Assembly: GCF_002575655.3 (NCBI RefSeq)
Contig: NC_053039.3
Coordinates: 223,777,622 to 223,841,621 of the forward strand
From: Aegilops tauschii subsp. strangulata
Lineage: Eukaryota > Streptophyta > Magnoliopsida > Poales > Poaceae
DNA: 64,000 bases
Reading direction: 5' to 3'
Shown here: piece after piece, positions 55,573 through 64,000 of the stretch
How the letters are laid out: each line of letters begins with the position of its first letter
How positions within the stretch are numbered: the stretch's first letter is position 1
Notes under the pieces: model-generated
Told to the model about the DNA's origin: nothing
Database searches by the model: none
The model's input: the letters and a program-made list of their open reading frames with translations, nothing else
Program-made: the position numbers and the translations under genes

Positions 55573-56389
55573 TAAGAGTAGAAATTAGACATATACCACT
55601 TCTCGAATCTTGAAACCAACAACATTCCTCCCTTACCTCATCAAAACCGCCAAAGGAATATATTTTGAGTGAAACATAACATATTTTTAGTGATATACGT
55701 ATTTCAAAACTAGACTTTTTTTCTATCAAATCGGTGAATATGTATTAATCTACTTTGATCGTGTGGCAACGCATTGGCACATTGCTAGTAGTTATTATAA
55801 TTTTTTGGACACCGGACAAACGGTGGAGTACATATACGAAGAGAAGAGGCGCACGCACGCAGTCGGTCTCTCGCTGTCTCGCACACATGAGTGTTACGTA
55901 AAGGCGACGTTAACAAATAAACCCTAAAACCCTAGGTGCACGATTGCTACATTCGCGGGTACCGGGTACATGATGGAGCACCTTTGTAGGAATAGTCAGC
56001 TCGCGTGATAATTTCATCCGTAGGAGTTGATGGTCGGGACCACAGGTGAACGACTTGGAGCGCGGTGGCTCGCCAGTTTCCACAGATCGAGTAGCCACGT
56101 TTAAAATATCATTTTTTAGCGGGGTTAAGAGTTCCGATTTTCAATGGCGCGTTATAAGTAGTAAGTAGTTTTTAGAACGATTGGTATGGAGCGAAAATGG
56201 AATTCATAGTACTACGTACCTCCTTGGCGTATGGTTGTATGGTTTTTTTTGTGATGGAGGTTGTATGGGTTTATGTTGCGAGATGTTGAACCTGGTAGTT
56301 CTAGGGCAAATACTATGGTTTATATTTAGATGCTGGTTTTCAGTAATGAAAATCGGAAGGGGAAACCCTTCTTTGGTTAAAAAAAACTA
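55573..56389. other. Unclassified sequence, mostly AT-rich
   Basis: It contains a degenerate copy of the foldback end (GGCAACGCATTGGCACATTG then CTAG, 55763-55788) and a CCCTAAAACCCTAGG string at 55922. No gene seen. Confidence 0.4.
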
Positions 56390-56515
56390 CTACCTCCATT
56401 CTGGTTTACTAGTCCCCATCGTACTTTGGGTCAAAGTTTGTCCATGAATTTTACTTGTAAAATGTGAATGGAAAACGAGATTTTGTTATACCCAAACAAA
56501 AAGGACTGGAGGGAG
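56390..56515. mobile_element. Stowaway-like MITE, about 126 bp, decayed
   Basis: Left end CTACCTCCATTCTGGTTTAC after TA; right end GGACTGGAGGGAG followed by TG instead of TA. Inverted ends are imperfect. Confidence 0.55.
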
Positions 56516-57088
56516 TGATTGCTCTGACACGGACGCGACCTCTCATAGCGCAGGCATTGAACCGGCGCGCCGGCCAAGAGGGCCGCACTCGCTGCAGGCC
56601 TGGCTGAGCACGCGTCCTCGCCGCGTGCAACCAGCTTAAGACTGCCCCGCCTGCCTTCATTGAATCCGCGTGTGTGCCGGAAACACGTCCTTCCGCGAGC
56701 TGACAGGCATTTTAGAACACAAAAAATGACTAAAATATAATTAATTTACGCATGGTCTTGACTTGTTGTGCTCGCACTGGTAGCAGGAACTAGTAGAGGA
56801 TTTTCTTTATTTATAACTATCCTCACATTTTTTTGGCTTTGAAGTGAATCATGGTTGTGGACATTATGTATGAATGTGCAGATATCTGTGAACATGAGTT
56901 TGATGTGGAAGTTGAACTTGGAATGTCGGGCTTGCGCGTGAACTATACCATGTCCAATGCTTCGTCTGTTATTGTTTGGAAAGTAATTGATGTTATTACA
57001 TGACCCAAAAAAACATTTTGTGCCACATCAGTAGATGCACGGACATCACAACAGGCATGCTGACTGGATAAACATTTGAACCTAGCTA
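56516..57088. other. Unclassified sequence
   Basis: A GC-rich patch (56525-56700, CCGGCGCGCCGG) is followed by AT-rich sequence. No gene or repeat boundary identified. Confidence 0.4.
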
Positions 57089-57475
57089 TTATGAAGGAAA
57101 TTTTGTATTGACAACAGTTTTAGATAGCAGGAGACGCCTAGCCTGCTCTGCCTCTGCTAGCTTATTTCTAGCTTCTTCCATCTCTTCTTTGGCTTGGGTG
57201 AAGAGAGCATCTGATTGCTCTTTTCGCTTCTTCAGGAACTCAGCTACATTCTCAAGGGCTGTTGCACGCTTTCTTTCAGCCTTTACTAATGCCACGAGGA
57301 CACAAACAGCTGACGACTCCACCTGGCTTGTGTGTAATCCAGCATCATCTGGGAATTTGCACCTTGTGTCTAATCCAGCATCATTAGGGAACTGGCACCT
57401 TGTGTGTAATCCAGCCTCATTTTGGAAACATTATCTCGAGGTTGACCATACTTCCCTCCTCGCAGGAACTGCATC
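57089..57475 (-). pseudogene. C-terminal coiled-coil segment of a second CACTA-like TNP gene
   Basis: The minus frame from 57322 down to 57089 gives a coiled coil: KAERKRATALENVAEFLKKR then EEMEEARNKLAEAEQARRLL, with Leu/Ala heptads. Upstream in the same direction is a 12-residue repeat (RCKFPDDAGLDT, RCQFPNDAGLHT) encoded by 36-bp tandem units at about 57333-57425. Before it, around 57427-57475, a stop interrupts. Such a coiled coil at the end of the protein is usual for TNP1/TNPA-like proteins that multimerise on subterminal repeats. The family assignment is inferred from style and from the similar gene layout at 50690-53489. It may instead be an unrelated host fragment. Confidence 0.4.
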
Positions 57476-57972
57476 CTGACATGAAGTTACTTCTTTTTTA
57501 GATCAATACTCAGAGCAACCTAGATCCATTTAGTAAAAGCCAGAAAAACAGAACTCGGAGAAGTGAATTCAAAAGGAAAAAAATAAAAACAGACTACAAG
57601 GTGAGAACACCCACTTCCTACATCAAGCTAAAAACGAAAGCATTAGGACGATTAAGACTCTTCTTATTACACATCGAAGAATACCACGCTTAAGAGAAAC
57701 AGAAACTACAACATATACACATCGAAGAACACGAGGCTACACGAAAGTAATTGAAAGGGTGTTACTTACCAAAGCTCGTTTTACAGGTTCGGTGCAGCTC
57801 CTCTTTAACTTGCCACGCTCCTTGAAGATGTCCCGAATATCCCGTGTTTGGTCTTCATTGCTCCTCTGCATGTTCGCACTCGTGGTTTTAAAATCTCAAC
57901 ATGGCAAGAAAAATATACTACTAGTAATACTCGCGCATCTTGTGGGCAACATTAAAGCACTCGTCTGCCATG
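57476..57972. other. Intron-like sequence of the second CACTA-like gene
   Basis: AT-rich, no ORF of interest except a short stretch near 57780-57870. It ends where TTAGAGCATCTCCAACAG begins. Confidence 0.35.
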
Positions 57973-58936
57973 TTAGAGCATCTCCAACAGAATTGCAACG
58001 CGCGGCGCTTTAAAAAAGCGTTTACAGTGCTGAGATCGAGAAGTAGATACTAGAGAGTAGAGGATAGTTCTCAGCATAGATAGATAAAAAAAGATAATTC
58101 AACTACTCCACGTCGTCCGACTCCTCTTGGGTGATGTCCTCCTCCGACGTCTGACTGTAGGCGTGAAGATACCGATCATCATCGAATTCCCAGGGCGACG
58201 CTGCTCCTAGCCTCATGTTGATTGAGCGCCCGCTTTTCGCCTACGCTTGTCCTCGCGATAGGCGGCTCGCTCCGCCCTCCTCTTATCCCTCTCTGCCCTC
58301 CTTTGCGCGTAGAACTCGCGCTCTTTGATGATGTCCTGCGGGAAGTGTTGGCGCCACAGCGCCATGGCTTCCTCATCCATCTCGGCGATGCCGAGACGGT
58401 GCTCCCGCCTCCGGTTGTCACGACGATCCTCGCCGGTGCTAAGCCGCGGCAGAGGCGCGAGCTCCTGCGCCCGCTCCCGCGTCGGCACGTTGGGGAAGTT
58501 CAATGTTCTATGAGGCCACCGAAGGCGCCACACCACCGCGTCGTACGTGCGGGCGGTCTCATTGGCGGTGTCGAAATTGCCGAGGCCTAGGCGCATCCCG
58601 CAGAACCGGATCTCGGCGGAGAAGACGCCGGAGGGGCGCGCGCGGACGCCGCGGTATCCCCAAGTTTCCCGGCGACGCGGCGGCATGGTGGCGCGGCAGC
58701 GGTGAGGCGAAAAAGAGTGGGGAGAGAGCAGTGGCGAGGCACAGAGCGGGGAGAGAGCGGTGGCAAGAAACAGAGCGGTGGGAGGGCGTTGGATTTTATA
58801 AAGCGCGCCGGACGCCGCGCACCAAAACTAGCGCACGCCCGGCCACTTTTTCCCGCGCGCGCGATCCTTTCCCGATGTCTCTGCTATCTCTACTCTCTTC
58901 TCTACTGTTATATTTATTTTATATTTAATATTTAAT
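57973..58936. mobile_element. Probable DNA transposon carrying the AP2-like ORF, one end seen
   Basis: The left edge TTAGAGCATCTCCAACAG has the look of a Harbinger/hAT-type terminus seen in many grass elements. No matching inverted end was found on the right, where the sequence decays into TATTTAATATTTAATATTT. Confidence 0.35.
58213..58686 (-). CDS. AP2/ERF-domain-like protein, 157 aa
   Basis: Intact minus-strand ORF. The AP2/ERF domain covers residues 11-67: YRGVRARPSGVFSAEIRF, then LGLGNFDTANETARTYDA, then RTLNFPNVP. Compared with standard ERF proteins, the YRGVR start, the AEIR strand, FDTA-E-ARTYDA helix and NFP end are kept. The Trp of the usual W-G-x-W and W-L-G positions is replaced (SGVF, LGLG), so DNA contact may be weakened. 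The C-terminal half (95-157) is very Arg/Glu-rich and probably a charged helix. ERF proteins are nuclear transcription factors. The ATG at 58686 is followed by a basic MPPRRRETWG. The surrounding terminus-like sequence suggests a transposon-carried copy rather than an ordinary gene. Confidence 0.7.
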   Translation of the reverse strand: MPPRRRETWGYRGVRARPSGVFSAEIRFCGMRLGLGNFDTANETARTYDAVVWRLRWPHRTLNFPNVPTRERAQELAPLPRLSTGEDRRDNRRREHRLGIAEMDEEAMALWRQHFPQDIIKEREFYAQRRAERDKRRAERAAYREDKRRRKAGAQST

Positions 58937-58987
58937 ATTTATCTCTACTTCCTTTACTGTCTACTTTTTTCTCTATACTTTTTTTCT

Positions 58988-59175
58988 TGCAATATAGGTC
59001 GTCCGATTTATATCTGACAGATAGGAAGGAAACAAATGGGAATTTTGCAAAAAGATACCCATACCCCTCTCCAGATTTGCAAATAAGGCCTTCCCTCGTT
59101 CATCCTTTTCTCCCACGAGATAAACTACTCATACAAATGCATCTTGATGCGTGCAACACATGGGCATCTTGCTAG
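58988..59175. mobile_element. Right half of a second foldback element
   Basis: TGCAATATAGGTCGTCCG...GGGCATCTTGCTAG matches the right arm of 55136-55572 and retains the GATAAACTACTCATACAAAT stretch that the other copy has only in its left arm. The left half is absent. Confidence 0.8.
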
Positions 59176-59419
59176 TTCTAAAAACCTTTCCATCATTTGC
59201 CACACTACTGGTTGCAGATGAAAAACCTACCCAAGCACAGCGCGATACAGGAGCGACGCACAATTACAAGCTGTTATTCTGTTGGACAATGGAGGCTATA
59301 ACCAATTACTTTTACGGGAACAATAGCACCCAGGAAATTTGAAGGGTAGGTATGAACAAAATTGGAACTGCACATGTACTGCTAAGTGATTCAATACACA
59401 CATTACCAATCGAGGAGGA

Positions 59420-59807
59420 GAACGATGGTCGCGGCGGCCTCTGTGAGTCATGGTCGGCAATGGGAGTCAGTTCATTGTCCACGACGGTGGTACTTCTGCG
59501 CTTGGCGTCGGCTTCCGGGAAGCAGATCCGAGACCGTGGAAGACGATGCCGGGGAAGAGGCTCCGTGTACGACGACGACGGTGGACCGGCTCCAGTGCGG
59601 CGTACGAGGTCGTCGATGAGGCAGATGCGCTGCGGTGGACGAGTGCGCCGATGTAAAGGGGAGGAGCACGAAGGCTGCGGTGCCGTGGGGAAGTCTATTT
59701 TGCGGTGGGGATAGAAAATGGGGAGTATTCAGGTGTACTACTCTAGGTGCCGGGGTGGGGTTGGCTGGGTAGGGTGAACCTGAAGTTACGGAAATAGCCC
59801 CTACCAA
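59420..59807 (-). pseudogene. Possible first exon of the second CACTA-like gene
   Basis: Minus-strand Pro/Ser/Arg-rich coding potential (for example THSSTAAHLPHRRPRTPH), with stops in each frame, ending near CGATTGG/TAATG at about 59407, which could serve as a donor. The position relative to 57089-57475 mirrors the first CACTA gene. Weak evidence. Confidence 0.25.
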
Positions 59808-59959
59808 GCGTCATTCGTAGGCCTATTCCGAAGGCTATGATGGTAACTTCCCACTGCTCGAATCAGGGTCGCGGGAGATTTTCCCGCCGACCTCAAAATT
59901 TTGTGACACTGGACTCCCCGTGTGGCGTGTTGAGTGATTCGGCTAAGCAACTAGCGAGT
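59808..59959. other. Unclassified sequence
   Basis: No feature seen. Style similar to 53500-53900. Confidence 0.3.
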
Positions 59960-60208
59960 AGTAGTAGTAAACTCTGCATATTAGGTTTGACCGAAGTCAA
60001 ACTTCCTAAAGTTTGACCAAGTTTATAGGAAAATATAAACATTTACCATAACAAATATGTATGATGTGAAAGTACATTCAATAATGAATCTAATGGTATT
60101 TATTTGTTATTGTATATGTTAATATTTTTTGTTATAAGCTTTCTGAGAGTTTACAAAACTTGACTTTGACCAATGCTAATATGCGGACTTAAATAAAAAC
60201 GGAGGGAG
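59960..60208. mobile_element. Stowaway-type MITE, left end degenerate
   Basis: The right end is AAAACGGAGGGAG followed by TA. The interior GTTTGACCGAAGTCAAAC and TTGACTTTGACCAATGC is typical of the Triticeae Stowaway group with TTTGACCAA motifs. The left terminus is eroded. Confidence 0.7.
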
Positions 60209-60912
60209 TACACATTTGTTTTCTTAGTTTGTAGTGAACTAATCATTTGTTGAAATTGTGAAATAAATATATTAGGCTATTGACTTCGAATGTAATGGTC
60301 TATACAATTCAATAGTTACAATCATTGTCGAATCCCAAGATGTATACAAGGTCTATAGTACTTCACAACATGCTCAAACTCACATACACACACACACACA
60401 CAAAGTAAACTAGAAGACCGTTCTCTCATGTATACACAACGTATCGGCATCTGTCTATGTCTCACTCATGCATGATCATTTGCACATTCACACCTCTCTA
60501 TGTCTGTATCACACGCACACCGTCTCCACATTGCCCTTCCGCCACAACACACATATGGACACATACACACGTTCTCTCTCAGTCACACACACAAAATCAG
60601 TATTAAAAAAAATAGGGCGCACCTAAAACGTCGAAATCCAAATAAAGACGAACTGGAGCTAAATTCAAATATATGGAAATATTGCAGCGTCAAGAACTTT
60701 CACAGGAAAAAAAGTTGAGTAATATTCGAGGATTGTTTTCACACACACAAAAAGGTTCGGTGGATGTCCTTCGAGCGCGACACGGTGACGCACCGTTCGA
60801 TCGACCGCGCGGCCGCGGTTCACGCGCTTGCACGGGATTCCGTATCGTGGCTGTGGTACTAACTAATAAAAGCGCTGCCTAAGTCTAATGTTTACGTGTA
60901 CTAGTACGGTTT
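60209..60912. other. AT-rich sequence with a CA microsatellite
   Basis: A (CA)n run of about nine repeats at 60384-60402, and further CACACA blocks to about 60600. No gene seen. Confidence 0.5.
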
Positions 60913-61380
60913 TCTTTTAAGTTTGACCAACCTTATATATAAAACTAAAGTAAGCTCCCACACGCGCACTCATCAATATGCCGCCGCCGACGTTGCGCAT
61001 GCCGGCGCCCGCCTGCTCCGGCCAACAATTTCTCGCCCATCACCGCCGCGTCGCCGCCATCCCTGTGCCATGAAGCTGAAGGCTCGCTCGCTCACGTCGT
61101 CTGCAGTCCCTCCTCGCGATGCCGCCGCGCTGCCAAGCACGCGAGCAGCTGGTGGAGCGGCGTCTATGCACGCAGCGTACGAAGAGGAGGACGAGCGCGT
61201 GCTCCAGCACGCCGGCGAGGAGGAACTAGCGTGTCATTGTCGTCTCCGCCCGCGCAGAGGAGGCGCGCATTGTGGCTGTCACGGCGGAAGCCGGTCGCGC
61301 GCGCGTTGAGCCCGCAAACCGAGTGCGGACGCGGAATCTACCTTCGAGACCTTGAATGCCACGTGGATCCTGCAATCTGA
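60913..61380. other. GC-rich region with unrecognised short ORFs
   Basis: ORFs on both strands (for example 60923-61309 plus) are Arg/Ala-rich and show no domain. They are likely compositional. Confidence 0.3.
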
Positions 61381-61386
61381 CGGTGC

Positions 61387-61515
61387 AATTTGGGTCAGTC
61401 GACTCATGTGAGCCGTTTGATGCAACATGGATGGCTAGAAGGGCTTCTTCCACCTCTTCTGCCGTCTTCTTCCTTCGCTCCGTCGAATTCTTTCACAAAT
61501 CGACTGACCCAAATT
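61387..61515. repeat. Perfect 16-bp inverted repeat, 129 bp overall
   Basis: AATTTGGGTCAGTCGA at 61387-61402 and its exact reverse complement at 61500-61515. Weaker pairing continues inward. Possible MITE remnant. Confidence 0.6.
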
Positions 61516-61762
61516 ATACTACTAGTACGAACGTATTAAGTACAGTAGGAACACGAAGATACGAGCAGTAGTACCAACTGCAAGAAGAACAGTAGTAAGA
61601 CATAGTACTAGTACTACTGTACGTACTAAAGAGTTCAAATAACGAGAAAGAACATAAACATAGTTCTGCTGGGGCCTCAGCACAACACACCCTTGAAAAT
61701 AAACTAAGCAACTAGTCCGCTTGACACTCCAGTAGAACCAGCATGAGTGACGGCACTGCCAC
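61516..61762. other. Short unclassified stretch downstream of the exonuclease-like gene
   Basis: TAC/TAG-rich (GTAGTAGTA patterns), probably 3' flank of the minus-strand gene. No clear polyadenylation signal chosen. Confidence 0.35.
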
Positions 61763-62483
61763 CTACTCGGAGTCCGAGTCCACGTCCTCGACTTCGTCCT
61801 CGTCCCTCTTTCTCTTCCTCTTCGCCGACGCTTCTTTGCTTGTACCGGACACTGGGATCTGCTTCTTCATCCAACCCTTGTAGATATTTAAACAAAGGTA
61901 GGCATCCATTGCTATGTATAGGATGTGATCTTCATCTAATGTCTTCGACTCCCATGCATGATGAAACTCATGATGAGGTTTATTCAGTTTAGCGTACGAA
62001 GGATCAATCATGGCTGCTGCCAGGGTCAGCATTGAAGGTCGAGAGGAGGACACCAGGCTTGCCTTCTGGAGATCGAAGGGCTGGCCTACAACGAGACCTA
62101 TCCGACGCAGGACATCCCTGTCGTTCTTAAAGCGTACAGTAACGAATTTCACTCTTTTGTCCTTGAGGAAGTTCTTAAAATCCTGGCACTCAACGTCGGC
62201 ATGGCATATGTGGTAGACCAAGAAAACGTTATGTACGCAAACCTGGATCACGGCGGGATTCTTCCTCTCTTCGTCCTTTAGATCCTTCTCTCGTCCCAGG
62301 ACTGTGGTGTACTCAACATCTAGCCCAGCGACCCACTCATCCGTTGAACTGTTGAACATGCGTAGGAAGCGAGCAAGCCATGCTCACCGTCTCGGATCCG
62401 CGTGTGTAGATGACGATGAACTGATCGCCGGTGATGGCTCTAACCTGGTACTTAGCGGAGACCATGGAGATTTGGGAGGCCAT
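61763..62483 (-). pseudogene. DEDDy 3'-5' exonuclease-like protein (Werner/RNase D superfamily), frameshift near the start
   Basis: The main frame (62359-61763, 198 residues) has motif I GLDVE (D14, E16), motif II with D80 in FKNDRDVLRR, and motif III YIAMD (Y148, D152), the layout of DEDDy exonucleases of the Werner-syndrome-like type. The C-terminus has a basic cluster KRKRKRDEDE and an acidic tail, suggesting nuclear location. Upstream the minus strand continues from ATG 62483 (MASQISMVSAKYQVRAITGD) but shifts by one base around 62387, so the natural N-terminus is out of frame. Translation could restart at the Met at 62359, which keeps all catalytic residues. It may be a recent pseudogene or a short functional paralogue. 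Such proteins trim DNA or RNA 3' ends. Confidence 0.75.
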
Positions 62484-62937
62484 GGATTTTGGAGGAGGGT
62501 TAGGAGAAGTTGAACTGTTGTACCCCGCAAAAAAACTGGGAGCGAACTAATGTGAAAGGACGGGACGACTGGGAGTGAACTGTTGTAAGGTAGAAGACGG
62601 GGATGAGTAGGGCGTGCGAACGGCGTGGGGTTGCTGGCTTGCCCAGTGGATAAACGGCTGCAAGCCCCCAAAGAGTTCTCGAGAACTATGTGGGACCCAC
62701 TAGATGTCATGTCTACTAGACCCATATCGTAGGCCTGACGGTATAGCTTCTGCCTGTTCGCACGCCATGCCGGCGCGTGGATGTAACTTCACTTAATTCC
62801 GTCAAATGTCGCGCCTCCCATGACCTTCGCCTCCCTCGCGCGGTCGCGCCCTTTGAGACTTCGACCGGGTATAAATGAGCAATTTTTTTGCCTTTTTGTA
62901 GACAAGCAATTTTTTTGCCTACTCCGCATGCATGATA
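62484..62937. other. Upstream flank of the exonuclease-like gene
   Basis: GC-balanced sequence with no TATA box that I can choose with confidence. Two TTTTTTGCC blocks (62883, 62910) form a 27-bp tandem duplication. Confidence 0.35.
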
Positions 62938-63420
62938 CTCCCTCTGGTCCTTTTTACTCCTGTCAACCGTTTGCAAAGTGTTTGACCAAATTTGTACTTT
63001 TTTAACACCACCTTATATTAATTAACCAGCCACACCAGTACACTCATTCGATACAATATTCACCACACAGGGCAGTACGTTATTTACAAGAATACCATCT
63101 AATCTATTGTCAAAGCTATACTTAGCGATTAAGTGTGCCACCTTATTGGCCGAACGGCTAATCTTTGACAATTGAAGATTGTTGATCAACTTCGAGATGC
63201 TCAGCGCTTTCATCTTCAGGTCACGCATAGCAGACCTGTCATAGTCCCCCGATGCAAGAGACGCTACCACAAAAGCGCAATCAGTCTCTAAAATTACAGG
63301 ATTATGAAGAAAAATACCTATGTAGAGACCGGCAATGCAAGCCCTAAGCTCCGCTTCCTCCACGCTTTGACAGGCATCAATGAAATCCCACGACCAAATT
63401 TATACTAAAAATATCAATAT
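62938..63420. mobile_element. Stowaway-like MITE arm split by a LINE fragment
   Basis: CTCCCTCTGGTCCTTTTTAC after TA at 62936 is a Stowaway end. The element continues through TTTGACCAAATTTGTAC and, after the LINE insert, through ATTTATACTAAAAATATCAA. Its right end is lost. Confidence 0.65.
62999..63391 (-). mobile_element. 5'-truncated LINE copy with RNase H-like end, minus strand
   Basis: The insert is 393 bp between near-identical 15-bp duplications GACCAAATTTGTACT (62984-62998) and GACCAAATTTATACT (63392-63406). It starts on the plus strand with a T-run (poly(A) on the minus strand). The minus frame from 63391 to 63022 encodes a plant RVT_3-type RNase H-like domain: WDFIDACQSVEEAELRAC, PVILETDCAFVV, SRSANKVAHLIAKYS. 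It is the 3' end of a LINE different from 13120-20185, which lacks this domain. Confidence 0.85.
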
Positions 63421-63646
63421 CTACAATACTGATTATAATGAGTATAAGAGAGAGATGATTATAGTAACATAGGTAGATACCGTAACATAATAAATGTGAT
63501 GCTACTATGTGTCATGCATGGCAATAAATGAGACCACCTATGATACTAATCTATGATACTATGCACTATAGAGGTAGTAACATAGACTAGTAACATATGC
63601 ATGTTACTAGTCTAAGTTACTCCCCACTATGACCAGCCTTAGAGTA
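63421..63646. mobile_element. MITE-like sequence, one end seen
   Basis: The right end CCCCACTATGACCAGCCTTA (63627-63646) is a common Triticeae MITE terminus. GTAACAT repeats fill the interior. A related end, CACCATTATGGCCAGCCTTA, lies at 63894-63913. Confidence 0.55.
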
Positions 63647-64000
63647 CCACTACCTCCCTTCTAGTTTAAAGGGCTCGATTCAAAAATTTCACCTACTCTT
63701 AGCAAGATAGTAGAGGCGGTGGAATAGTTTTTGAAGTCTGCAAAAGTACTCAACTAGTGTTGTCGTTCTTCACAAAAAATGTGTTTACCAATGCATGCAT
63801 GAACACTAGTTACTCTAACCCCCCTCTCTTCTTTAATTCTTTACCACATCAGCATGTTTGCTATTCCCGTGTGCATGATACCAGCTAAGATACCACCATT
63901 ATGGCCAGCCTTAATCATCGCATGCAATAATTTAGTGCACCTTGAAATATGAACATGTGTGGGGCGTGTATGTTTTTAATGACTTGAGACTATACCTAGC
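63647..64000. other. Unclassified, small MITE fragments
   Basis: TACTACCTCCC-like start near 63650 and the MITE-type terminus at 63913. No gene seen. Confidence 0.4.

Noticed and set aside
55918..55936. CCCTAAAACCCTAGG string as interstitial telomere repeat
   Set aside because: Only two imperfect units; too short to be more than chance.
60923..61309. Plus-strand 128-residue ORF as a host gene
   Set aside because: Arg/Ala-rich, GC-driven, overlapped by ORFs on the other strand, no recognised domain or promoter.

Overview
This window looks like a Triticeae (wheat or Aegilops type) chromosome. There is no sign of prokaryotic organisation. It holds nested LTR retrotransposons with LTRs of about 0.5, 1.0, 1.4-1.7 and 2.8 kb, several Stowaway-type MITEs with TA duplications, CACTA and Harbinger-like DNA transposons, one long LINE, and a thin scatter of decayed host-type coding sequence. 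Family names such as Sabrina/WHAM-like, Fatima-like and Tekay-like come from recognition of sequence style and domain order, not from a database search.

Layout. 1-8623 is a Ty3/Gypsy chromovirus with an extra ORF before gag and a pol broken by stops, a frameshift and a lost catalytic Asp in reverse transcriptase. 8624-13035 is a minus-strand, apparently non-autonomous Athila-like element (tRNA-Asp-type primer site) into which the chromovirus seems to have inserted. 13036-21752 is a remnant of a B3-type host gene whose upstream coding end was split by a 7.07 kb LINE (13120-20185, 12-bp target duplication). A threefold 250-bp tandem repeat lies between the LINE and the B3 domain. 21753-32612 is a mosaic: three solo LTRs with exact 5-bp duplications (GTACT, TACGT, AACAT), two truncated Athila-like LTR segments, a MITE and a Harbinger-like element.

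32613-48271 is a nest read here as A interrupted by M, M by B, and B by P. A and B are plus-strand Athila-like elements with LTR, primer site and gag. M and P are Tat-lineage, Fatima-like elements in opposite orientations. M carries a spliced antisense gene with its own TATA box. P carries gag and protease but no reverse transcriptase or integrase. The expected right halves of A, M and B are not present before a CACTA element starts at 48272.

48272-64000 is poorer in retrotransposons. It holds a CACTA end with a tandem GGCCCA-rich array and a minus-strand TNP-like gene, CT/CA-rich low-complexity DNA, a 437-bp foldback element and a half copy of it, and a second CACTA-like gene remnant. It also holds an AP2/ERF-like ORF in a probable transposon context, a DEDDy 3'-5' exonuclease-like gene with a frameshift near its start, and a short LINE copy inserted into a MITE.

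No host gene here is convincingly intact. The coding sequences nearest to functional are the AP2-like ORF and the exonuclease-like ORF, both on the minus strand. The most unusual structural signals are GC-rich palindromes just upstream of the TATA box in the Athila-like LTRs, whose arms differ between copies yet stay complementary; a TATA box held in the loop of a hairpin in both Fatima-like LTRs; and the antisense spliced gene of element M.
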